A DNA stretch of 64,000 bases from NCBI RefSeq assembly GCF_000266945.1, contig NC_018025.1, positions 372,001-436,000 of the forward strand, read 5' to 3'. Positions 27,463-36,559 of the stretch are shown piece by piece. The notes beneath the pieces are model-generated. The model saw only the letters and a program-made list of their open reading frames with translations, ran no database searches and was not told the origin of the DNA. This DNA is from Desulfomonile tiedjei DSM 6799 (GTDB lineage: Bacteria; Desulfobacterota; Desulfomonilia; Desulfomonilales; Desulfomonilaceae). Each line of letters opens with the position of its first letter. The first letter of the stretch is position 1. Both the position numbers and the translations under genes were made by a program.

Positions 27463-28686
27463 ATGATCAAGAATATTCGGATTAAAAATTTTAAAAATTT
27501 CCGAGAAGCAGAATTTGATGTCAGGCCGCTAAACATTTTCATAGGCGCAAACGGGTGCGGCAAATCAAATCTCGGGAATTTTCTCCTCATGCTGAGTTTC
27601 CTTTCGTCGGGTCCCTTCAGCAGCGCCTTCGGACCGGGTCCTTTCACGTTTCGTCAGACGCTCAGCCGTAGGGAGAAGAATGAAACCGCGGCGCAGGACC
27701 TTGATCTTCATTTTGAAATCACTCTCGAAGTCGAGGGCGTAAATTACGTTTACACGTTGATTTTCACGGAAATTCGCAGAAACGAATACCTCATTAAGGA
27801 AGAGACTCTTCAGGAAGTCCAAGGAGAAATTCTGTTCACCATCGGGGACGTTAAAGCAAGAGAATCCAAAATGGCCCAAATGAGGAAAGGTCATGCCTGG
27901 AATGATGCAGAAAAGAGGATTCGGTCCGTGGCCCAGTACCTTTCCAAAATAAAACGCTACAGATTTATCCCGGATCTCATCAAGAAACCAACTCCTGTAC
28001 AGGACTCATATCTTCTCGACCACACAGGAGAAAACCTGGCGGCAGTCATCCATTTCCTGGAGCGAAATCATCCCGAGAATTTTTACAGGACAGTCCAAGA
28101 AGTGAAACGTGGTGTTCCGGGAATCAGGAGAATCTTCACTCCGCATCTGGGAGATCCTCATCAGGTTGGGATCGGAGTGGAAGAGACAAGCAAGTCGGGT
28201 TATTTTGTCGGTCCGCAGCTTTCCGATGGATTTCTCGTGTTTCTCGGACTCTGTACACTCTTCAATTTGCCGGATCAGCCCCGCATCTTCTTCATCGAAG
28301 AACCGGAAACATATTTGAACCCTAATCGGCTGCGTATTCTGTACGGGCTCATGCATCGGTTCCACGCGGTGAATCCTGGAAAACAGGTTTTGCTAAGCTC
28401 CCATTCACCGTATTTCATTGATTGGTCCGACGAGATCCCGGAAGAATTGACGTTGATGAACGAGAAGAGCGGCTGGATAGAATTCAGGAACCTCAAAGGT
28501 GTTAAGGATCTTCGCTATTTCCTCGAGGAAGACCCCTGGGGTCAGGACTGGGTTGCAAATTTCTTCAGAGCCGATTTTGCTGACGAGCCATTGCCGGAGA
28601 TGAAAGAAGAAATGGGAGAAGAGGACGATTCCTACTACGCTTCATGGGATCGAGAAAATGATGAACAACAGGCGGGGGAATTTTAA
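27463..28686 (+). CDS. AAA ATPase of the RecF/OLD-like group (407 aa)
   Basis: A SMC-like ATPase with Walker A GANGCGKSN (28-36), preceded by IKNIRIKNFKNFREAEFDV. The Walker B region FFIEEPETYLNP (about 281-292) is of the ABC/RecF type, followed by VLLSSHSPYFIDW, the H-loop. It matches the AAA_21 family of predicted ATPases. No TOPRIM or nuclease domain is present, unlike OLD proteins; the C-terminal 40 residues are acidic. Such ATPases often partner with a toxin or nuclease, but neighbours here (ilvC, a cytochrome b) do not suggest one. Function unknown. Confidence 0.85.
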   Translation: MIKNIRIKNFKNFREAEFDVRPLNIFIGANGCGKSNLGNFLLMLSFLSSGPFSSAFGPGPFTFRQTLSRREKNETAAQDLDLHFEITLEVEGVNYVYTLIFTEIRRNEYLIKEETLQEVQGEILFTIGDVKARESKMAQMRKGHAWNDAEKRIRSVAQYLSKIKRYRFIPDLIKKPTPVQDSYLLDHTGENLAAVIHFLERNHPENFYRTVQEVKRGVPGIRRIFTPHLGDPHQVGIGVEETSKSGYFVGPQLSDGFLVFLGLCTLFNLPDQPRIFFIEEPETYLNPNRLRILYGLMHRFHAVNPGKQVLLSSHSPYFIDWSDEIPEELTLMNEKSGWIEFRNLKGVKDLRYFLEEDPWGQDWVANFFRADFADEPLPEMKEEMGEEDDSYYASWDRENDEQQAGEF

Positions 28687-29184
28687 CTACCGACGGTCGA
28701 ATATCCCAAGAAAAAATTGCAATAATCAAACCTTTATGACAAAATAAAAGACTCTGATTTGAACCCGGATGACGAAGTCGCTGCGGGTGTTTTCCTCTGA
28801 AAAGACCCGCGCCCCTGATCGAAATAATGAATTGGAGACCTGACGGTCCGAACAAAGCCCTCTCGACTGGAGCCACAGGCTCTGGTGTGCCTGAAGATTT
28901 GTACGCTGACTCTGTCGAGATCCCGTCTTTTCGGAAGCGAAAATTCGCGCCTGAATTTGATTGACAGACGAGATGCGAGCATCGAGTGCCCCCAATCCTG
29001 GTGTTCGTTTCTGGAAACTCCCGGTAAGTAAATAGGAATCCTGATAGTTCGGTCAAAGCATGGTGAAAGTGTCAAGTCAAACTACTGGAAAAAAATACGA
29101 GAACATGGTAGAAAAAGTTCTTCGGTTTTTCCCATCGCAAGACGAGTTCGTCGTCATATAAACCCCGGAAGGAGCAGCAAGAAA
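28687..29184. other. 498-bp spacer before the Tmc-like operon
   Basis: I see no gene or repeat. The promoter for the downstream electron-transfer pair should lie here. GGAAGGAGCAGC (29169-29180) is the ribosome-binding site of the next gene. Confidence 0.4.
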
Positions 29185-30108
29185 ATGGAGGTCCTGAAGC
29201 TTTTGACCTACTTGAGCGGTGCAGTATTTGTGGTGGCATTCGCTGTCAAGCTTATCAAATACTTCACTATGCCCATGCATGTTAGGTGGGAGCTCTATCC
29301 AGTGCCGCACGAGGGAAAACCCTATGGCGGATCATTCTACGAAGATGTCGATTTCTGGAAAAAAACAAGACACAAAGACCATATGGCGCAATACAAGTTT
29401 ATGGTACCGGAAATCCTCTTCATCAAAGCACTCTATGAGGACAACAGGCCACTGTGGTATTGGTCTTTCCCCTTTCATTTCGGACTTTACCTGTCCATAG
29501 GCGGTCTCGTTTTCCTCGCTATCGGCGGTGTCCTGGAAGCACTCGGTCTGCCCCCCTCGACGTCGGCGCTGGCATCTCTGGTTCAGGCATTGACTCAGGT
29601 GCTCGCCGTTATCGGATTTATCCTCGGAGCCATCGGAGCAGTGGGCCTCATTATCAAGAGAATGACAGATCCCATGCTGAACGAGTTCTCTGCTGGAATC
29701 GATTACATGAACTTGGCTTGGCTGGCAGCCATTTTTGTAACCGGCTTTCTGGTATGGCTCAAAGACCCAGGTTTCGATGCATCAAGACAGTTTTTCGTGA
29801 GCCTGATCAGCTCCAAACCAGCTCCGACGCTCAGCGGGATGCACGTCATTAATCTGCTGCTGTTTATCGGATTCTGGGCTTACTTTCCGTTCACCCACAT
29901 GACCCACATGGTTTCAAAGTACTTCATGTGGGATAAAGTGAAATGGGACGACAGTCCCAATGTGGGCGACCCGGGAATGGATGCCAAGATCAAGGAATAT
30001 CTCGGTTATCCGGTTACCTGGTCTGCTCCTCATATTCAGGCGGAAGGCGGGAAGAAGACGTGGGCCGATGTGGCCACATCGAATCCTTTCGCTGGCGAAC
30101 AGAAATAA
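29185..30108 (+). CDS. Cytochrome b-type membrane subunit of a Tmc/DsrMK-like complex
   Basis: A 307-residue integral membrane protein of the NarI-like cytochrome b group, with about six helices. Histidines suited to heme b include those in SFPFHFGLYLSIGG (about 94-107) and HVINLLLFIGFWAYFPFTHMTHMVSKY (about 220-246). It opens with an Arg/Lys/Glu-rich loop after helix 1. Such proteins oxidise or reduce quinone at the inner membrane and pass electrons to a CCG-domain Fe-S protein, encoded 16 bp downstream. TmcC, DsrM and HmeC are the closest named families; which one cannot be decided here. No periplasmic cytochrome c partner gene is present. Confidence 0.8.
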   Translation: MEVLKLLTYLSGAVFVVAFAVKLIKYFTMPMHVRWELYPVPHEGKPYGGSFYEDVDFWKKTRHKDHMAQYKFMVPEILFIKALYEDNRPLWYWSFPFHFGLYLSIGGLVFLAIGGVLEALGLPPSTSALASLVQALTQVLAVIGFILGAIGAVGLIIKRMTDPMLNEFSAGIDYMNLAWLAAIFVTGFLVWLKDPGFDASRQFFVSLISSKPAPTLSGMHVINLLLFIGFWAYFPFTHMTHMVSKYFMWDKVKWDDSPNVGDPGMDAKIKEYLGYPVTWSAPHIQAEGGKKTWADVATSNPFAGEQK

Positions 30109-30124
30109 GCGGAGGAATACGCGA

Positions 30125-31738
30125 ATGAAACCCGAAGATATATCCAAAAAAGCCGAGCAGATGGTCGAGCTTAAAGTTGAAGATCTTACTCCTCTTCCTC
30201 CTCCATACGATAAATATGACGAAGAAACCTTCACACAGTTGACTCCCGACCAGAAAACAAGATGGGAGCACTCGCTTGACGGCGTGAGCGCGCTCAACTT
30301 GCCCAAACCCCAATCCCCTGAAGAAGAAGAGAAGCTGGTCCGGTCCTTCCTGGAAGGTTTCAAGAAATTGCTCTCAAAAGAGAACAACTGGACTTTTCTC
30401 CAGCCTCTTACTCTTTCACTGGAGTACTGTGCAAAATGCCAGACGTGTGCCGATGCATGCCCGGTGTACGAAGCGAGCGGTCGCAAGGATATCTATAGAC
30501 CGACATTTCGAGCCGACGTGCTGAGAAAGATCGCCAAGAAGTATATTTCTCCCGGCGGAAAGTTACTTGCCGGATTCCGAGGCCACGATATCGAGTTGAA
30601 TTGGGATTTGGTGGCAAGACTGGCAGAGTTGGCGTATCGATGTACCCTGTGCAGGCGCTGTACTCAGGTATGTCCAATCGGCGTGGACAATGGACTGATT
30701 ACCCATGAACTGCGTAAAATCTTCAGCATGGAAATGGGAATTGCTCCTGAAGAGATACATGCCAAAGGCTCGGTCAAACACCTGAGATTCGGTTCCAGCA
30801 CCGGTATGATCAAGGCTGCCGTGGAAGATATAATCGAGTATCTTGAAGACGATATCGAAGAAAAAACCGGTAAACAGATCAAGATTCCCATCAACAAGAA
30901 AGGCGCTGACATCCTGCTCGTTCACAATGCCGGCGAATTCATGGCATGGCCTGAGAACCCCATGTCATTCGCTATCCTCTTTGACGCGGCAGGTATCAAC
31001 TACACACTATCCACGGAACTCGTGGGGTATGATGCTGTCAATTACGGGCTCTGGTATGACGATGTCCAGTTTGCCCGCGTTGCGCTTAAGCATCTGGAAG
31101 TTGCTCGGGACCTCGGCGTGAAGAAGATCGTCATCGGCGAGTGCGGCCATGCTCACAAAGCATTGTCAGTCATCGCTGACCGGTTGCTTCCGGGTGAGCA
31201 GATGATCCCCAGGGAAAGCTCCTATACACTGCTCTGGGACATCGTGAAGAGTGGAAAGATAAAGTTTGACCCGTCAAAGAACGACTTTCCCGTGACCCTT
31301 CACGATCCGTGTAACGTGGTGCGCCTCATGGGAATCGTCCAACCCCAGAGAAATGTCCTGAATGCAATCTTTCCTCCAGGGCGATTCCGGGAAATGACTC
31401 CGCATGGCGTCCAAAACTACTGCTGTGGCGGCGGATCGGGATTCGCCATCATGCAGAGCGGCAATTTTCCCGATTGGCGACGGCTGGTTTCCGGAAGAAA
31501 GAAACTGCAGCAATATCTGAACGCATTCCAGGGTGAAATGGATCCCTCAATTCGGAAAATGATTTGTGCCCCGTGCTCTAACTGCAAAGGGCAGACTCGT
31601 GATCTTCTTGAAGGATATGAGGTCTTCGAGAAGACAGGTATCTGGTACACAGGTCTTGTCGAACTGATGGTCAACGCCATGGTGGATCAGGAAAAGCCGT
31701 TCCTCGAATGGCCTGATGATGAAGATGACGACATGTGA
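30125..31738 (+). CDS. HdrD-like Fe-S subunit with CCG domains (TmcB/DsrK-like)
   Basis: A 537-residue cytoplasmic Fe-S protein. It has two 4Fe-4S motifs, CAKCQTCADACP (about 101-112) and CTLCRRCTQVCP (about 176-187), and C-terminal CCG domains: the first half has GECGHAHKA and HDPCN, the second CCGGGSGF and CAPCSNCKG, expected to hold a noncubane cluster as in heterodisulfide reductase. The tail is very acidic (EDDDM). The start at 30125 is preceded by GGAGG and gives a normal length. It would take electrons from the cytochrome b partner and pass them to a cytoplasmic disulfide or ferredoxin. TmcB and DsrK are both candidates. Confidence 0.82.
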   Translation: MKPEDISKKAEQMVELKVEDLTPLPPPYDKYDEETFTQLTPDQKTRWEHSLDGVSALNLPKPQSPEEEEKLVRSFLEGFKKLLSKENNWTFLQPLTLSLEYCAKCQTCADACPVYEASGRKDIYRPTFRADVLRKIAKKYISPGGKLLAGFRGHDIELNWDLVARLAELAYRCTLCRRCTQVCPIGVDNGLITHELRKIFSMEMGIAPEEIHAKGSVKHLRFGSSTGMIKAAVEDIIEYLEDDIEEKTGKQIKIPINKKGADILLVHNAGEFMAWPENPMSFAILFDAAGINYTLSTELVGYDAVNYGLWYDDVQFARVALKHLEVARDLGVKKIVIGECGHAHKALSVIADRLLPGEQMIPRESSYTLLWDIVKSGKIKFDPSKNDFPVTLHDPCNVVRLMGIVQPQRNVLNAIFPPGRFREMTPHGVQNYCCGGGSGFAIMQSGNFPDWRRLVSGRKKLQQYLNAFQGEMDPSIRKMICAPCSNCKGQTRDLLEGYEVFEKTGIWYTGLVELMVNAMVDQEKPFLEWPDDEDDDM

Positions 31739-31925
31739 CGTGCTTCTCTCGTGCAGGTTCAGGGAATGTCTTTAAGATTTCCCCGGACCTGTTTTGAGCT
31801 GAGTAATTCTTCTCATCTCTCCAATTACAATAGTCGTTTCCGAATAGGGTGTTTTCGACACCCTATTTTCCGTTCTGTCCTTTCTCCATCTCTCCACGGG
31901 AAAAATACAACTAGTCGATTTGATG

Positions 31926-31990
31926 AAAATGTGCCGGCACGGAGACACGGCACCCACCAATTTTTCAAGAAGCGCTTTCCGCAATCGGAT
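31926..31990. repeat. Partial R4-type repeat
   Basis: ATGTGCCGGCACGGAGACAC and CACCCACCAATTTTTCAAGA match the stretch at 34697-34760, then AAGCGCTTTCCGCAATCGG. It is the GC-rich end of R4 joined to a different tail. Confidence 0.55.
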
Positions 31991-32133
31991 AAAGATTCTG
32001 ACATTCCTGCCCGAGATTGACTGATACCAACTCCCATGGCGCAAAACGCCACAACAAACAATAAAAGACCTGATGCAGCATATGGTCTTTCATAGGATTT
32101 CGCTTTCAGGCGTGTAACATTGAAATGAAGGAG

Positions 32134-32223
32134 CACTGACCTGCGTTTCGCAGGTCAGTGGCACCCAGGACACAGAAACGTCAAAATCAAACGGGTGCCA
32201 TTGACCTGGGAACCAGGTCAATG
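32134..32223. repeat. Paired perfect hairpins with complementary linkers
   Basis: CACTGACCTGCG-TTT-CGCAGGTCAGTG (32134-32160, 12-bp stem) and CATTGACCTGG-GAA-CCAGGTCAATG (32199-32223, 11-bp stem) are joined by arms GGCACCC (32160-32166) and GGGTGCC (32193-32199) that can pair with each other. The whole would form a stem bearing two related hairpins. The gap 31739-32462 holds this and a repeat fragment, no gene. Confidence 0.75.
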
Positions 32224-32462
32224 CGGAAAAGAAATTTCAATCCGGTATTTTATTTTGTGGGAAGCGAATTCGTAGGAGGCTGATTCTTCGAGCAGTTTTC
32301 TGGCCAGCTAACTACATATAATCAAGTATTAGATTAATGTTTAGAATGAACATCTGGAATTCATTTTACATTTTTTGCTTGCAATTGTACGATTCTGTGA
32401 TATGACTCCCTTTCAATATGAGAGGCCCTCAGGTCTCGAACACTTGGAAAGGGAGTGAAACT

Positions 32463-32909
32463 ATGAAGAAAATCTCAATGTTGATGATGCTTTCGATCTT
32501 TATCGCTGCACTTTGCGCGACTGCTTTTGCCCAGGATTTGTCGTCTCAGGTTACGGCGTTGGAGCAGAAAGCCGAGCGCATTCAGGCTCAGATCAACCTT
32601 GCGAAGCAGCAGGCGGAAGCTCAAGTCGATCAGCAGGTAAAGGCGATCACCGCTTCAGTGGATAGCTTGATGAAGCAGAGAGTGCAACTCGATGCTCACA
32701 TCGCCAAATTCGAATCGCAGATGCAGGACATCAAAAAGAGCGCGCAATCCAATCTTTCTCGCCAGATCAACCAATATGACGAAGAGCTGAGCACAGTTAA
32801 GCAGCAGATCAGCAGTCTGGTGGCAAAACAGTCTGCCGCGCAGAAACAGGCTGAAACTCCTCAGCCCGCGGCTGTCGCCCCCGCCCCTGCTGCTCCTGCC
32901 GCGCAGTAA
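32463..32909 (+). CDS. Secreted coiled-coil protein (148 aa)
   Basis: GGGAG upstream fixes the ATG at 32463. A signal peptide (MKKISMLMMLSIFIAALCATAFA) is followed by a long amphipathic helix rich in Gln, Ala, Lys and Glu (residues 26-125, for example SLMKQRVQLDAHIAKFESQM), very likely a coiled coil. The C terminus is a short Pro/Ala tail (QPAAVAPAPAAPAAQ). It resembles small periplasmic coiled-coil or Lpp-like proteins by composition only. It stands before a LysM-peptidase lipoprotein gene 263 bp on; no function is assigned. Confidence 0.75.
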   Translation: MKKISMLMMLSIFIAALCATAFAQDLSSQVTALEQKAERIQAQINLAKQQAEAQVDQQVKAITASVDSLMKQRVQLDAHIAKFESQMQDIKKSAQSNLSRQINQYDEELSTVKQQISSLVAKQSAAQKQAETPQPAAVAPAPAAPAAQ

Positions 32910-33172
32910 TGTAAATATCTCCTGAAGAAGTGGGTCCTTGCATGAAGATGCTGAAAGCTCACTTCACAGGAGTAAAAATGCCGGAGTCACAGAGGCTCAG
33001 AATAGAATGTAATTTCACCTTGTTTGCCTCTGTGGCTCAGGCATCGACCAAAATACCATATTTAATAAAGTTTCGAGAAATTCAAGATAGTAATTGAAAA
33101 TAATTGATTTTTAGATAGAACTTTGATATATTCACGCTGTGCAATCCGTAGCTGTTATGACCTGGAGTTGGT

Positions 33173-34102
33173 ATGGATCTCAGATTCACATGGATCTCTT
33201 TCCTTCTACTGCCGCTCATTGTGTCCTGTTCGGCTCCGATCGGGATGACAAAAAAATGTGCGAATGTAGAATCGAAACTTGAGCCCCAAACTGAATCCAG
33301 GCTGGTCATTGCGGAACACAATTTTCCCGTAATTCCGCCTGAGCAAGACGGCGCGTTTCATATAGTCGGACCGAAAGAGAGCCTTCAGCACATCTGTAGT
33401 GTTTACGGGTTGAACCTGGAGAAAGTTGCTCGAATCAACCGGCTACTCCCCCCTTACAAGCTTGAGGAAGGGGAGACGCTTTTTCTGCCTGCCCAAGCTC
33501 TCCTTGCCGAGGAAAAGAACAGCACCTCTAACAATGGCAAAGCCATCATCTCACTCACCGAACATTCTGCGAAATCCACTGTGGCACGAGCTATGATTGG
33601 GAAGAAAGATCCGCTTGTTCCTGACCTCGGGTTTCCGGTGCCTGGAGGTGTTCTCACTTCGCCATTCGGATATCGATGGGGAAGATTGCACAAAGGATTG
33701 GATATCGCGGCTCCGATAGGCAAACCCGTGCTTGCCTGTGCGGACGGACGAGTCATTTTTGTGGGAACCAGGAAGAAGTTTCGCCGATACGGGAATACGG
33801 TGCTCGTCGATCATGGAAAAGGCGCATACACGTACTATGCTCATCTGAGTCAGATTTTCGTGAAAAAGAACCAGGCAGTGAAGAAAGGCCAAAAAATCGC
33901 TTCTGTCGGAAACACGGGCAGATCGACAGGGCCTCATCTCCATTTGGAAGTTCGTGTTGCCAATAGAATGTACAACCCCCTCGCATACTTTTCTCCCAAA
34001 GAGTTGTCCGGAACCCTCATGGCCAAACGGTTCATGGAAGCCCCCATGGGTCCGGTTCGAGCAGGATGGGAGATTCCCGATCTGTTGACCGCCAGTCGAT
34101 AA
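33173..34102 (+). CDS. LysM-M23 peptidase family lipoprotein (NlpD/EnvC-like)
   Basis: A 309-residue lipoprotein: signal with lipobox in LLPLIVSCSAP, then LysM (about 60-105, FHIVGPKESLQHICSVYGLNLEKVARIN) and a C-terminal M23 domain (about 165-285). The metal-site motifs HKGLDIAAP and HLHLEV, with the catalytic histidine in TYYAHLSQ, are present, so the domain could be active rather than a degenerate NlpD-type activator. It would act on peptidoglycan in the periplasm. It begins 263 bp after the coiled-coil gene. Possible odd point: the LysM lies between a short linker and a Ser-rich stretch. Confidence 0.88.
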   Translation: MDLRFTWISFLLLPLIVSCSAPIGMTKKCANVESKLEPQTESRLVIAEHNFPVIPPEQDGAFHIVGPKESLQHICSVYGLNLEKVARINRLLPPYKLEEGETLFLPAQALLAEEKNSTSNNGKAIISLTEHSAKSTVARAMIGKKDPLVPDLGFPVPGGVLTSPFGYRWGRLHKGLDIAAPIGKPVLACADGRVIFVGTRKKFRRYGNTVLVDHGKGAYTYYAHLSQIFVKKNQAVKKGQKIASVGNTGRSTGPHLHLEVRVANRMYNPLAYFSPKELSGTLMAKRFMEAPMGPVRAGWEIPDLLTASR

Positions 34103-34439
34103 ACCTGCCATTCACAAAACAGTGGATCTGTTGCCCTAATTTTTGACTCTACCAAAGCCTGTTTACCAGTTTTCCGTAGAATGAACAGGTGTCGATTTTC
34201 TTTACATGTTGTAAAAATCTTCGACAGGGGGATAGGGCTTACGACCCAAATTCACCCTCATCCGCGTTATTCTCAAAACCCGGTTTTCTGTCTGGACGCG
34301 CTTCTGAAGAACTGGCACATCAATTGCCAGTATAGAATGGCAAAGGTTTTCCGCAGCAGAGAGGCGGGAAGATGTCCAGTAGCGTTCTCTTAAGCAAAAC
34401 CCTTGAAAAGCCCAAATCCAGCCTCACTGCACACATGAA

Positions 34440-34577
34440 GAATAGATGTTAAACCATACGATATTGAAACCGCCCGGGGATTTCTTCCCCGGGAAAAAAA
34501 AGGAGGTCTAATAGGAAGTTACAAGGAAGAAACGGTGCGATTTCCCAAAGCCTGCGCAACGCGCGGCTTTTTTTTTT
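34440..34577 (+). ncRNA. Candidate small RNA with internal hairpin and terminator
   Basis: No gene lies upstream on the plus strand after the peptidase, yet two RNA-like structures follow each other: CCCGGGGA-TTTCT-TCCCCGGG (34473-34493) followed by A8 and GGAGG, and a terminator at 34547-34577. The stretch between (TCTAATAGGAAGTTACAAGG) has no ATG start, despite the GGAGG. It could be a small regulatory RNA, a riboswitch remnant or a leader of a lost gene. I could not match it to a known class. Confidence 0.3.
34547..34577 (+). terminator. Strong rho-independent terminator
   Basis: AAAGCC-T-GCGC-AAC-GCGC-GGCTTT stem with a single bulged T, followed by T10. It is 445 bases beyond the peptidase stop, so it either ends a separate small transcript or a long 3' trailer. 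Confidence 0.8.
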
Positions 34578-34612
34578 GCCGCTGCCCTGTTCTCTTGAAA
34601 TGACCCCTCCGA

Positions 34613-34760
34613 TACCATTTCGCAGTCATGCACATACGATGGAAACGGTAGGGCGGCGTCTCTGCCCGGTCAAACTGGCCGATTTGTCATAAAGAATGTG
34701 CCGGCACGGAGGCACGGCACCCACCGATTTTCGAGAAGCGCTTTTCGCAATCGGACATTT
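34613..34760. repeat. R1 end fragment plus R4-type repeat
   Basis: TACCATTTCGCAGTCATGCAC (34613-34633) is the reverse complement of an R1 right end. At 34697 begins TGTGCCGGCACGGAGGCACG, matching 31931 and the R4 family, with the same AAGCGCTTTTCGCAATCGG tail. A further GC-rich fragment lies near 34881-34930. No gene is supported in 34103-35120. Confidence 0.55.
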
Positions 34761-34994
34761 GCCATAAAAGTCTTTGGAGGGTTGGGAAACCTTTCTTACA
34801 GATCGATTGTGTCGTTAGTTCAGTTCCGTCATTGAAAGCATTGGCTTGTCGACTAGATGTGTGACTATCGCATTTGCAGCCGCTGTAGAGGTAGGTCTCG
34901 TGCTTGCCCTTCCTGTAAATGACGGGCACGCGTCGGAATATTCTATCCAAAGAATTCGGCCTGACCAAAAGGGCCGCAAGAGAGCCAAGATGCG

Positions 34995-35030
34995 GAAAAC
35001 CGAGTCCCGGAAATAAACCGGAGACTCGGT
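34995..35030 (-). terminator. Terminator of the hox operon
   Basis: On the minus strand ACCGAGTC...GACTCGGT (8 bp, extended by CCGG/CCGG) forms a hairpin followed by TTTTCC, 90 bases after the hoxH stop. The short U-run makes it moderate. Confidence 0.55.
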
Positions 35031-35120
35031 ACCTTTACATCGTGTTACCCGTGTGTGGAGATTACCTCTGGAAGCCGCTCAGTACTCCACCGAGCCGAGC
35101 GGGTTGTCTGCACTTCGTCT

Positions 35121-36539
35121 TCACTGCACTTCGTCCAGTACAGCTCCCTCATGGTTTAGTAATCGAATTTTCAAGGGCATGCGCCCGATTGCATGTGTCG
35201 AGCAGCTCAAGCATGGATCGAAAGCTCGAATGACGGCTTCCACACGATTGAGCGCACCATCGGAAATTTTCTCGCCGTTTACAAATCGTTTGGCGACCTG
35301 CAACACGCCTCGGTTCATTGCCAGGTTATTGTGGCCGGTTGCCACAATAAGATTCACCCAGGTTATGAGTCCTTGCTCATCCACTTTATAGTGGTGAATC
35401 AGCGTTCCTCGCGGTGCTTCAACAACTCCCACGCCGAAGAAATGGTTCGGCTGAGCGAAGGCTCGTATGTGGTGACTCAGGATATCGGGATCCTTGAGTA
35501 TTTTCTCGGCGGTCTCTATGGAATAGAGGATTTCTACCAGCCGAGCCAAATGATTGTGAAACGCACTCATCACAGGTCCGCGGTCGAGTCTTATAAACTC
35601 GGCCCATTCCTGGTCGGCACGAGGTGTTCCGCATCCGGTACACACATTCAATCGGGCAGCGGGTCCCACTTTGTAGATTCCATCGGGATACCCGAGCGCC
35701 TTGTAGTAGGGTGATTTGAGGTAAGAATTGGGTTCTACGGCCTCGCCGATGTAATCCATATAGAGCGAGGGATCCACAGAATCCACGAGGAATTTTCCTT
35801 TAGAATCGATAAACCGAAGCCTACCGTCTACATGTTCAAGGTTTCCCTGGTCATTGACGAGCCCCAGGAAGCTACTGGGAAAATTGGCGAAAGTTCTGAT
35901 CTCTTCCTGACATTTTTCCAGCAGGTTTTTGAACCAGACCAAGGTCCGATCCAGGATTTCATACGCTTCCGGCAGCATGGCAAGCATGCTATCACGATTT
36001 TCTTCCGATAAGGCTTCGTTCACCCCTCCGGGGACTACCCACGCCGGGTGAATCCGTTTTCCTGAAATTAACTGAATAATCTGCTGGCCGATTTGCCTGA
36101 GTCGAATGCCATCCAGAGCCACCTGTGGATACTTCTCCGCTATCCCGAGAATATTCCTCTGAGTCGACGGGGCATCCATTCCCAGCAAGAAGTCAGGCGA
36201 CGAAAGATGAAAGAAACTCAATGCATGCGACTGGATGTATTCGCCACAGTTCAAGAGACGTCTGAGCATGTCGGCAGTCCGGGAAATGCGAACCCCCAGG
36301 ATTGCATCGCATGCTTTTGCCGAAGCCAGGGAATGACTGATAGGACAGATCCCGCAGATTCTTTCCACCAGAGACGGCATTTCGTAAAATGGCCGGCCTT
36401 CGCAGAATTTTTCAAATCCGCGGAACTGAGTTACCTGAAAAGAGGCATCTGCAACATTCCCCTTATCGTCCAAGAAAATCGATATACTGCCATGGCCTTC
36501 GATTCTGGTTATCGGCTCGATTACGACTTTATGCTCCAT
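35121..36539 (-). CDS. hoxH: NiFe hydrogenase large subunit HoxH
   Basis: A 472-residue catalytic subunit of a group 3d, NAD-linked NiFe hydrogenase. The N-terminal nickel-ligand motif is RICGIC (in SLVERICGICPISHS), the C-terminal one DPCLSC, followed by STH and a 23-residue extension that a maturation protease (HoxW type) must remove; no such gene is in the window. The RIEGHGSISIFLD start region is standard. The ATG at 36539 is chosen as GGGAGG lies seven bases upstream, whereas the ATG at 36545 would sit one base from it. Last gene of hoxEFUYH, 20 bp after hoxY. Confidence 0.95.
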   Translation of the reverse strand: MEHKVVIEPITRIEGHGSISIFLDDKGNVADASFQVTQFRGFEKFCEGRPFYEMPSLVERICGICPISHSLASAKACDAILGVRISRTADMLRRLLNCGEYIQSHALSFFHLSSPDFLLGMDAPSTQRNILGIAEKYPQVALDGIRLRQIGQQIIQLISGKRIHPAWVVPGGVNEALSEENRDSMLAMLPEAYEILDRTLVWFKNLLEKCQEEIRTFANFPSSFLGLVNDQGNLEHVDGRLRFIDSKGKFLVDSVDPSLYMDYIGEAVEPNSYLKSPYYKALGYPDGIYKVGPAARLNVCTGCGTPRADQEWAEFIRLDRGPVMSAFHNHLARLVEILYSIETAEKILKDPDILSHHIRAFAQPNHFFGVGVVEAPRGTLIHHYKVDEQGLITWVNLIVATGHNNLAMNRGVLQVAKRFVNGEKISDGALNRVEAVIRAFDPCLSCSTHAIGRMPLKIRLLNHEGAVLDEVQ

Positions 36540-36559
36540 CGGCATGCCTCCCGTTCAGG

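Noticed and set aside
34181-34393. Plus-strand 70-codon frame after the peptidase
   Set aside because: No ribosome-binding site, no recognisable motif, and composition unlike the neighbouring genes.
35121-36545. Longer HoxH start at 36545
   Set aside because: Its ATG would lie one base from GGGAGG; the ATG at 36539 has proper seven-base spacing.
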